Of a DNA stretch of 64,000 nt, positions 56,768-64,000 are shown piece by piece. Position 1 is the first letter of the stretch. Every line of letters starts with the position of its first letter. Source of the DNA: Eubacterium sp. AM49-13BH (GTDB lineage Bacteria > Bacillota > Clostridia > Lachnospirales > Lachnospiraceae); NCBI RefSeq assembly GCF_003464165.1, contig NZ_QSEK01000008.1:18439-82438 (forward strand), given 5' to 3'. The notes under the pieces were generated by a model. That model searched no databases. It was given only the letters and a program-made list of their open reading frames with translations, and was not told where the DNA came from. Made by a program: the position numbers and the translations under genes.

Positions 56768-57847
56768 ATGGAGAAACGAAAGCGGGTTGATCTTGATTTA
56801 ATAAGGTGTTGCGCCATTATATTCGTTATTACAGTTCATGGATTGTCATATGCTGGGTTCTATGAACTTTCAAAACCGTCACTATTGTTGCTGATATGTC
56901 ATTTAATTCGGTGCATTGTGATTACATGCGTTCCACTTTTTCTTATTTTGACGGGGTATTTAAGCTCAGAAAAAAGATATACATATAGCATTGATTATTT
57001 CAAGAAACTAATTCGATTGATTGCGATATATACTTTATGCGCATTAATATGTAGTATTCCCAAATTTATCAGAGGTGAATTTGGAGAATTCTTTGTAGCA
57101 TTTTTTGAGTTCAAAGCCGCACCTTATGCATGGTACCTAGCTATGTATTTAGGACTTTACCTGCTAATTCCGATTTTGAATGAGTTTTTATCTAATGAAA
57201 ATATACGCGGTGGGCAAAAACTTTTTGTTCTTATAGTTTTAGTTGTACTCCCTACGATTACAAATAATTTTGATTTTAATTCTACTGAGTGGTGGAATGC
57301 TAGCAAGGAACAAGCATCACAGTTGTTGCCAAATTATTGGAATGAACTTTATCCTATAATGTATTATATGATAGGCGCTTATTTGAAACGATATGATGTT
57401 GTAGTAAACAAGTTGAAAAATAAAAGGCTGATATTTGGAGGCGCTTTACTCGGATTCTCGGTAATAAACTATTTTAAGAATTATGGAAGTGCATTTGTGT
57501 GGAATTGGGCAACATCATATGGTGGCTACCAATGTTTGATAATAGCAGTGTTGTTTTTTTGTGCATTGTTGGGAACTGATACAAAAAATAATAAAATTAC
57601 TTTTATAATTCATTCAGTGGCTAAATATTCATTTGGTATGTATTTAATATCCTGGCCTATTGATATTGTTGTCTATAAAGTTATGAATGTATTAATGCCG
57701 CAAAGTGATCAAATGTATTTGCTTCCGATTAGCATTTTCTGTGTTAGTGTATGTTCATATATAGGGGCTATTATTGTTACAAAAATTGCGGATGTATTAA
57801 TTCAAATTGCGAGCTTTTTTGCAAAAAGTCAAAAAAGGATGCGATAA
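56768..57847 (+). CDS. Membrane O-acyltransferase (acyltransferase-3 family)
   Basis: 359 residues from ATG 56768 (GGAGG upstream). Opens RKRVDLDLIRCCAIIFVITVHG, with the R...HG signature (catalytic His). About 10 hydrophobic segments follow; no SGNH domain. Likely adds acetyl or succinyl groups to the envelope polysaccharide. Last gene in the AT-rich part of the locus. Confidence 0.88.
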   Translation: MEKRKRVDLDLIRCCAIIFVITVHGLSYAGFYELSKPSLLLLICHLIRCIVITCVPLFLILTGYLSSEKRYTYSIDYFKKLIRLIAIYTLCALICSIPKFIRGEFGEFFVAFFEFKAAPYAWYLAMYLGLYLLIPILNEFLSNENIRGGQKLFVLIVLVVLPTITNNFDFNSTEWWNASKEQASQLLPNYWNELYPIMYYMIGAYLKRYDVVVNKLKNKRLIFGGALLGFSVINYFKNYGSAFVWNWATSYGGYQCLIIAVLFFCALLGTDTKNNKITFIIHSVAKYSFGMYLISWPIDIVVYKVMNVLMPQSDQMYLLPISIFCVSVCSYIGAIIVTKIADVLIQIASFFAKSQKRMR

Positions 57848-57961
57848 TATTATGAGAAGATTGTTTTGAATGATTCGTAGTAAAATAGGAAATCCATCAA
57901 TAACAACATAATTTTTTGAACGAATAGATGGCGCTAACACCAAGCAATGAGGAAAATAAAA

Positions 57962-59347
57962 ATGGGAAAATACTTTGGAACAGATGGCTTCCGTGGTGAA
58001 GCCGGAATTACTTTAACAGCCGACCACGCCTGCAAAGTAGGTCGTTTTCTCGGTTGGTATTATAATGCTCTCCGTGAGCACAACGGAGATAATGAGCCTG
58101 CCCGTATTGTTATCGGTAAGGATACGCGCCGCAGCTCCTATATGTTTGAGTACAGTCTAGTGGCTGGCTTGACAGCTTCAGGAGCAGATGCTTATCTGCT
58201 CCATGTCACAACCACTCCGTCCGTGGCCTATATCGCCCGTGTGGATGACTTCGATTGTGGCATTATGATCTCTGCCAGCCACAATCCGTACTACGACAAC
58301 GGCATCAAGCTGATCGACTGCTATGGCGAGAAGATGCCGGAAGAAACGTTGCTGCTGGTAGAGGACTACATCGATGGCAAGCTCCATGTGTTCGACCAGG
58401 ACTGGCCGGAACTGCCCTTTGCTCATCGTGAGCATATTGGCTGCACCGTGGACTATGTGGCAGGTCGCAACCGCTACATGGGCTACCTGATTTCGCTGGT
58501 CACCTACTCCTTCAAGGGCGTCAAGGTTGGTCTGGACTGTGCGAACGGCAGTTCTTGGAACATTGCAAAGACCGTCTTTGACGAGCTGGGCGCAGATACC
58601 TATGTGATCAATAACCAGCCGAACGGTCTGAACATCAACAACAATGCTGGTTCTACCCATATTGAGGGCTTGCAGAAGTTCGTTGTGGAGAAAGGTCTGG
58701 ATGTTGGTTTTGCCTATGATGGTGATGCTGACCGCTGCCTGTGTGTGGACGAGAAGGGCAATGTCATCACCGGCGATCACATTCTGTATATTTACGGTTG
58801 CTACATGAAAGAGCGTGGCAAACTACTGAACAATACCGTTGTTACGACCGTCATGTCTAACTTTGGTCTGTACAAGGCTTTTGATGAACAGGGCATCGGC
58901 TATGCCAAGACTGCTGTTGGCGATAAGTATGTCTACGAATATATGGCTAAGAACGGCTGCCGCATTGGTGGTGAGCAGAGCGGTCATATCATTTTCAGCA
59001 AGTACGCCAGCACCGGTGATGGCATTTTGACCAGTTTGAAGATGATGGAAGTCATGCTGGCTAAGAAGAAGCCGATGAGTGAACTGGCAGCACCGCTGAA
59101 GATCTACCCACAGGTGCTGGAAAATGTCCGTGTGACGGATAAGAAGGCAGCACAGAACGACCCGGCTGTGCAGGAAGCAGTCAATAAAGTTGCTGAGGCA
59201 CTGGGCGATACTGGCCGTATTCTGGTGCGTGAATCCGGTACAGAGCCTGTTGTGCGTGTCATGGTGGAAGCACCTGACCACGATACCTGCCAGAAGTATG
59301 TGGATGAAGTAGTCAATGTGATCTGCGAAAAGGGCTACAAGGCATAA
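57962..59347 (+). CDS. glmM: Phosphoglucosamine mutase-like phosphohexomutase
   Basis: 461 residues from ATG 57962 (GAGGAAAAT before it). MGKYFGTDGFRGEAG, phosphoserine loop MISASHNPYYDNGIKLID, metal loop AYDGDADRC, sugar-binding GGEQSGHI and phosphate-binding RESGTEPVVRVMVEA are all intact. Interconverts glucosamine-6-P and -1-P. Base composition is visibly more GC-rich than the flanks (codons such as CTG, GGC, ACC dominate), starting abruptly at this gene. Paired with glmS, probably a second genomic copy; the host copy is not in the window. Confidence 0.93.
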   Translation: MGKYFGTDGFRGEAGITLTADHACKVGRFLGWYYNALREHNGDNEPARIVIGKDTRRSSYMFEYSLVAGLTASGADAYLLHVTTTPSVAYIARVDDFDCGIMISASHNPYYDNGIKLIDCYGEKMPEETLLLVEDYIDGKLHVFDQDWPELPFAHREHIGCTVDYVAGRNRYMGYLISLVTYSFKGVKVGLDCANGSSWNIAKTVFDELGADTYVINNQPNGLNINNNAGSTHIEGLQKFVVEKGLDVGFAYDGDADRCLCVDEKGNVITGDHILYIYGCYMKERGKLLNNTVVTTVMSNFGLYKAFDEQGIGYAKTAVGDKYVYEYMAKNGCRIGGEQSGHIIFSKYASTGDGILTSLKMMEVMLAKKKPMSELAAPLKIYPQVLENVRVTDKKAAQNDPAVQEAVNKVAEALGDTGRILVRESGTEPVVRVMVEAPDHDTCQKYVDEVVNVICEKGYKA

Positions 59348-59435
59348 AGTCGAAGATGACTCTTGGAGATTGAATCCGGAGTCATTTTCTATAAAGCTGG
59401 GAAAGTATAAAAATGATTACTGGGAGGGATAAACT

Positions 59436-61303
59436 ATGTGTGGAATCGTTGGTTTTACAGGAAACCGACAGGCAGCACCGATCCTGTTGGATGGTCTGTC
59501 GAAACTGGAATATAGAGGATATGATTCAGCTGGACTGGCTGTCCGTGATGGCGAGGCTCTGGCGCAGGTCGTCAAGGCAAAAGGCCGTCTGTCCAACCTG
59601 ATCGAGAAAACAGATGCTGGCAATGCTCTGAAAGGAACCTGTGGTATTGGTCATACGCGCTGGGCAACGCATGGCGAGCCGAGCCAGACCAATGCACATC
59701 CGCACGTTTCCGGCAATTGCAGCCGTTCTGGCTCCGGTGCTGTGGAATCAGAAGTGGTCGGTGTTCATAACGGTATCATCGAAAACTATACTGAGCTGAA
59801 GGAAAAACTGCTGAAGCACGGCTATACCTTCTACAGCCAGACGGATACAGAAGTGGTCATCAAGTTGGTGGACTACTATTATAAAAAGTATAATTTGGGC
59901 CCCATCGATGCCATTGCCAAAACGATGGTGCGTGTCCGTGGTTCCTATGCCCTTGAGCTGATGTTCCGTGACTATCCGGGTGAAATCTGGGTGGCGCGAA
60001 AGGACAGCCCGATGATCATCGGCATTGCCGATGGCGAAACCTATGTGGCATCGGATGTTCCTGCCATTCTGAAGTATACCCGGAATGTTTATTACATCGG
60101 CAACCTTGAATTTGCAAAGCTGACTCCGGGTGAGGCTCATTTCTATGATCTGAACGGTGACGAGATCGAGAAGCAGACCACAGAGATCAAGTGGGATGCG
60201 GAGGCAGCAGAAAAGGCTGGATTTGAGCATTTCATGATGAAAGAGATCCATGAGCAGCCGAAGGCTGTACAGGATACGCTGAACTCTGTCATCAAGGACG
60301 GCAAGATTGATCTGTCCAGCGTGGAACTCACGGAGGATGAGATCAAGAACTTAGAGCAGATTTATATCATAGCCTGTGGTTCTGCATGGCATGTTGGCAT
60401 GGCAGCACAGTATGTGCTGGAAGATATGGCAGATATCCCGGTTCGTGTAGAACTGGCATCTGAGTTCCGCTATCGGAAGATGCCGATCAATCAGAAAGCA
60501 CTTGTGATCGTTGTCAGCCAGTCCGGTGAAACTGCGGATACACTGGCGGCTCTACGTCTTGCAAAAGAAAAGGGTATCACAACGCTGGCTGTTGTCAACG
60601 TGGTTGGTAGCAGCATTGCCCGTGAAGCTGACAAGGTGTTCTATACCCTTGCAGGCCCGGAAATCTCTGTGGCTACAACAAAAGCATACAGCGCACAGTT
60701 GGCGGCAATGTACTGCTTGGCTGTTCAGTTTGCCAAGGTCAGAGAGAAAATCACCGAGGAACAGTACAGCTACTATATTTCTGAACTGCTGACTATCCCG
60801 GAAAAGATGCAGAAGATTCTGGAAGATAAAGAGCGCATCCAGTGGTTTGCAGCAAAGTATGCAAATGCGCACGATGTGTTCTTCGTAGGCCGTGGCATTG
60901 ACTATGCAGTCTGCCTAGAAGGAAGCCTGAAACTGAAAGAAATCAGTTACATCCATTCCGAGGCATACGCTGCGGGTGAACTGAAGCACGGCACGATCAG
61001 CTGATCGAGCAGGGAACGTTGGTCATTGGTGTGCTGACCCAAAGCGAGCTGTACGAAAAGACTATCAGCAATATGCTGGAGTGCAAGAGCCGTGGTGCAT
61101 ACCTGATGGGGCTTACTACTTACGGAAAGTATGAGACGGAGGATCAAGTGAACTTTACAGTCTATGTGCCGAAAGTGGACGAGCACTTTGTCGGAAGTTT
61201 GGCTGTGATCCCGCTCCAGTTGCTTGGCTACTATGTCTCTGTGGCCAAGGGTCTGGACGTAGATAAGCCGAGAAATCTGGCCAAGAGCGTTACAGTTGAA
61301 TGA
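59436..61303 (+). CDS. glmS: Glutamine-fructose-6-phosphate aminotransferase, one frameshift
   Basis: About 622 residues repaired. Cys1 nucleophile in MCGIVGFTGNRQAAP, GIGHTRWATHG, two SIS domains (ACGSAWHVGMAAQYVLEDM, VVSQSGETADTLAALR), and the C-terminal E...KLKEISYIHSEAYAAGELKHG. The frame stops at 61004 because one C is missing near 61001; repair gives LIEQGTLVIGVLTQSEL and runs to TGA 61303. GGGAGGG precedes ATG 59436. Shares the GC-rich composition of glmM and vanZ. Makes glucosamine-6-P, substrate of the preceding GlmM. Confidence 0.94.
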
Positions 61304-61905
61304 TGGATGGAATGATCAAAGTGTTCACGAAGATTCTAACCAACATCCTGACAGCTCTATACCAGCCGTTCGGCTTCTCGCTGCTTTTGTCGTTCTTCGC
61401 CATGTTTTTCTACTTATACGCCTATTACCCTACCGATGCCGGCAAAGGGTGGAAAAGTGCGATCGTAGCATGGATAGAGCTATTCAAAAAGAACAGTAGA
61501 TTTCGGAAGTTATTTGCATTAGCGTTTGTGACATCGATGATCCTGTTCCGGACGTTGCTGAACCGGAACCTGTGGATGAATCCGCTGTCCAATGTAATGG
61601 GCGGCTTGGGCATCTGGGAAGCGGTGAACGGGGAAAAGCAACTGACAACAGAATGCATCGAGAATGTGATCCTGATGATGCCGTTCACAGGGATGGTGAT
61701 GTGGACGTTCGATGTTAAGAATGGAGTAGTATGGAAAAGCACAAAGCTTGGACTAATCTTCTCCGTAAGCATCGAGATGCTGCAATTGCTGTTGCGGCTG
61801 GGAACATTCCAAGTTTCCGACATCGTGTACAACACGCTTGGCGGAATGCTGGGCGGAGTAGTGTACTTGGGGATCAAGAAAGTACACGAAAGGCTGTCAA
61901 AATAG
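61300..61905 (+). CDS. VanZ-family membrane protein
   Basis: 201 residues, 4-5 membrane segments: QPFGFSLLLSFFAMFFYLYAY, then IENVILMMPFTGMVMWTF and STKLGLIFSVSIEMLQLLLRLGTFQVSDIVYNTLGGMLGGVVYL. The ENxxLFxP-like motif and EMLQ...SDxxxNTxGGxxG are diagnostic of VanZ. ATGA overlap with glmS. VanZ proteins in glycopeptide resistance clusters modestly raise teicoplanin resistance; most relatives, like this one, have unknown function. Shares the GC-rich bias. Confidence 0.85.
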   Translation: MMDGMIKVFTKILTNILTALYQPFGFSLLLSFFAMFFYLYAYYPTDAGKGWKSAIVAWIELFKKNSRFRKLFALAFVTSMILFRTLLNRNLWMNPLSNVMGGLGIWEAVNGEKQLTTECIENVILMMPFTGMVMWTFDVKNGVVWKSTKLGLIFSVSIEMLQLLLRLGTFQVSDIVYNTLGGMLGGVVYLGIKKVHERLSK

Positions 61906-61919
61906 GAAATAATATGATA

Positions 61920-62055
61920 TACTGGGGCAAATGAGACTGACTGTGTCTCAGGTAGTGCCCTGACTCTGGGGCCACGGGAGACCGTGGCTCTTGCTGCTTA
62001 AATAATCACACATCTCTACGCGGTGAGCAGCAGGCAACGCTTAGGTCGCGGCTAA
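61920..62055 (+). other. Hairpin-rich gap, possible terminator or structured RNA
   Basis: No gene in 61906-62075. Seen on the plus strand: nested stem GGGCA/TGCCC around TGAGAC/GTCTCA (61923-61961), then a GCCACGG-GAGA-CCGTGGC hairpin with a GNRA tetraloop (61971-61988). No long T run follows either, so classic termination is not clear. GC-rich, so probably part of the glmM-glmS-vanZ cassette, marking its right end. Confidence 0.45.
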
Positions 62056-62075
62056 AAATGATTGGATAATTATAA

Positions 62076-63350
62076 ATGATGAGTGTACGAAAGAAATTTT
62101 GGAATATAAAAATGAGAATGCTGCCGTTAGTAAATAAAGATGCGAAAATTCTTTATGAATCTATGAAGGAACTTCAAATTCCAGAAGATCAATTATATTT
62201 ACATGATGATGAAAGCTGCCCATGTGGATCAGGAAAAACATATAAGGAATGTTGCAAAGGTAAATGTGATGCTGGTCCAGTAAAATCAAAGAAACCAGTT
62301 GAAGTTTTGCTGGTGGAGGAAATGAAAAATGGATTTAAACAAGATAAGGTCTGTTTACATCCTGATCAGGTGAATTGCAGAGGGAAAATTAAAGAAGCAC
62401 ATGCACTACAGAATCATAAAATTATCTCGCTGATTGCAAGTGCTGATAACCATATTATAATGCAAGACCCTACGAAACAACCGTTAAACGTAAGCAATGA
62501 CCCCGTAAATCCAGTGATGATTGTTCCATTTACTAGAGTAAGCGGTAATAAGGCAACTACACAGAGTTGCTTTTGTGATGTACATGATACAGAAGCGTTT
62601 AAGGCAATTGAAGCAGGTGCACCAGATTTCGATGCAAATAACGATGAAATGAAATTCGTTTATGCATACAAGGCTTTTATATTTGAATATGCAAAACAAC
62701 GACACGCAATGTGGATGTTTAGAAAAATGTTTTCCAAGAGACCACAGGTATTTTCGATGCCAGAGCAAGTGAAAGAGTATCGTGTTCAATGCATGAGAAT
62801 GGAAGAATTTGATATTGTCAAGAAAAAATTTGATTCAGAAATTTTGGTGGGAACACATAATGGAGTAAATACGGTTGTGGTTACGATTGCGTATAAGCTA
62901 GGATTTGCTAACTATGCATACATAGCACCGGATTATGATATGGATGGAAATAAAATAAAAAGTATTGATAATTATGGAAGAATGCATAGATTAGCAATAA
63001 CGGTATTACCAGAAGCAAATCAATCGTACATTTTGTTAAGTTGCTTGGACAGTGAAGAAGAATTTTATCGCTCGTTTTTTCAATCGATAAAAACGGCAAA
63101 CTTAGAAAAAGTACTTTTCTATTTTAATTTGCTGCTTCCACTTTTTTCGGAAAATATCGTACTGAATGAAAGTCTGTGGGATGCATTAGATGAAAAGGGA
63201 AAGATCGGTTTAACGCACATGGCGAATTTAACTGGAGATGACCAACTTAAATTTAGTCAGACTCTAGGAATGGCACTTAGAAATGCTGCGCATAAAAAGA
63301 ATTTCAATTATTCTAAACGAAAGGGATTTGACCTTTTTCAAAGAGTATAA
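62076..63350 (+). CDS. SEC-C motif protein, function unknown
   Basis: 424 residues (ATG 62076 or 62079; no strong ribosome site). Near residues 45-65 the zinc-binding SEC-C motif CPCGSGKTYKECCKGKC is complete. The remaining ~350 residues carry no domain I recognise; visible items are CLHPDQVNCRGKIKEAHALQNHKII and VVTIAYKLGFANYAYI, reading like an HNH-less binding domain. SEC-C motifs occur on SecA and many accessory proteins. AT-rich composition returns here, after the GC-rich cassette. Confidence 0.7.
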   Translation: MMSVRKKFWNIKMRMLPLVNKDAKILYESMKELQIPEDQLYLHDDESCPCGSGKTYKECCKGKCDAGPVKSKKPVEVLLVEEMKNGFKQDKVCLHPDQVNCRGKIKEAHALQNHKIISLIASADNHIIMQDPTKQPLNVSNDPVNPVMIVPFTRVSGNKATTQSCFCDVHDTEAFKAIEAGAPDFDANNDEMKFVYAYKAFIFEYAKQRHAMWMFRKMFSKRPQVFSMPEQVKEYRVQCMRMEEFDIVKKKFDSEILVGTHNGVNTVVVTIAYKLGFANYAYIAPDYDMDGNKIKSIDNYGRMHRLAITVLPEANQSYILLSCLDSEEEFYRSFFQSIKTANLEKVLFYFNLLLPLFSENIVLNESLWDALDEKGKIGLTHMANLTGDDQLKFSQTLGMALRNAAHKKNFNYSKRKGFDLFQRV

Positions 63351-63446
63351 ATATAGTAAATTTATTTTTTTTATAACAACATTGTGTATAAATTTGTATT
63401 AAGAATGCGAAATTGTTGTGGTTATTTTCCGAAAAGGAGTGATTTT

Positions 63447-64000
63447 TTGAAAGAAAATCTTGTGCATAGTAGTTTGGAATTTCTAAAGGTCCTTGAACAA
63501 TATACACTTGAAAGTAAAATGTTGGCTTGTCAAAAATTTTCTAGTAGAATTATGAGTAGTTCAAGGGTTGATATGCTCAAAGCTTACAGGGAAAATATCA
63601 TGCCATGGGAATTAGAGGCATTTTCAGCGTATTCGATTGTCTATGACAAGGATGAAGCAACAGAAGAATTAGACGTAAAAACATTTTTTAAGGTTATTAC
63701 ACTGATAAGAAACTATTGGCATGATGGTCTTACTGTTGCTGAAGAAAATGGGGAGTATGCGGAAGTGTTTATGATGATATCCGCTTTACAACAGTTTCCA
63801 GTGCAAGGTGTTTATCTTCAAAAGCTTTTCAGATATCATTACTTCTTCACGTTTCAAAATGGCAATATAAATATGAGAAAAGTATTTTTGGATAAAATTG
63901 GAGTTAATTACGAACAATTAGAAGAATTTGCTTTTTTACTTTTTCTTTCTTATAGCAAGGAAGTTCAGGATGAAGTTACTTCATTACAAATACAGAGGAT
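63447..64000 (+). CDS. Unrecognised protein, 3' end cut by window edge
   Basis: Begins at TTG 63447, 7 bases after AAAAGGAG, the only good site in the gap; reads KENLVHSSLEFLKVLEQYTLESKMLACQKFSSRIM on to the window end, ~184 codons, no stop. Largely helical, polar, no signal peptide or membrane segment, no known motif (IRNYWHDGLTVAEENGEYAEVF visible mid-way). About 96 bases after the SEC-C gene, same strand, so possibly cotranscribed. Function not known. Confidence 0.65.
   Translation, partial: MKENLVHSSLEFLKVLEQYTLESKMLACQKFSSRIMSSSRVDMLKAYRENIMPWELEAFSAYSIVYDKDEATEELDVKTFFKVITLIRNYWHDGLTVAEENGEYAEVFMMISALQQFPVQGVYLQKLFRYHYFFTFQNGNINMRKVFLDKIGVNYEQLEEFAFLLFLSYSKEVQDEVTSLQIQR

Noticed and set aside
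58178..58780. 200-codon minus-strand frame inside glmM
   Set aside because: Antisense open frame favoured by GC-rich codons; the plus strand has all mutase motifs.

Overview
The window looks like a chromosome segment of a low-GC anaerobic Firmicute of the Lachnospiraceae (Lachnospira/Eubacterium/Roseburia-like; species not assignable from sequence alone). The basis is the gene order ireB-ruvX-DUF1292-rnj-ylbF-mltG-like-trmR-U32, a SigK-type sigma factor, a DUF5057 protein at the end of a type IV pilus operon, and strong GGAGG ribosome sites with consensus sigma-A promoters. No rRNA, tRNA, CRISPR array or intact transposase was found.

Layout. (1) 1-1363: 3' part of a YifB/ComM AAA+ ATPase, then a decayed Rpn-like fragment. 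(2) 1.9-20 kb, minus strand: a complete type IV pilus locus in two transcription units. pilB-pilT has its own promoter (19988-20016) and terminator (16922-16959). pilC-pilA-pilD-pilMN-pilO, three minor-pilin genes, a large PilX-like protein and a 1377-residue DUF5057 protein run from a promoter at 16502-16530 to a terminator at 1893-1939. PilM and PilN are fused, and PilB carries an N-terminal MshEN (c-di-GMP binding type) domain. (3) 20-29.3 kb: membrane protein, M24 aminopeptidase, SigK-like sigma factor, and the housekeeping operon ireB to U32. (4) 29.3-35 kb: MscS channel, divergent glycogen-branching-type enzyme, esterase, a 208-bp near-palindrome, DUF1015. (5) 35-44.8 kb: serC-serA, leuB-ilvD-ilvB, yajC, aroC-tgt. 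(6) 44.9-57.8 kb, plus strand: a Wzx/Wzy-type surface polysaccharide locus (glycosyltransferases, acetyltransferases, pyruvyl transferase, FrhB-like iron-sulfur protein, flippase, polymerase), starting with a 5'-truncated glycosyltransferase remnant. (7) 57.9-61.9 kb: a visibly GC-richer glmM-glmS-vanZ cassette, probably acquired from another lineage. (8) 62-64 kb: a SEC-C motif protein and an unrecognised partial gene.

The genes fall into three working sets: pilus assembly (motors PilB/PilT, platform PilC, PilMN-PilO alignment complex, peptidase PilD, major and minor pilins, large tip-like proteins); amino-acid and tRNA housekeeping; and envelope polysaccharide synthesis, to which GlmS/GlmM could supply amino-sugar precursors.

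Caution on sequence quality: at least ten single-base deletions, most in short homopolymers, break nine otherwise well-conserved genes, including ilvB and glmS. All have the same sign. Assembly error is the likeliest cause, so I annotate these as one gene each with a frameshift rather than as true pseudogenes.
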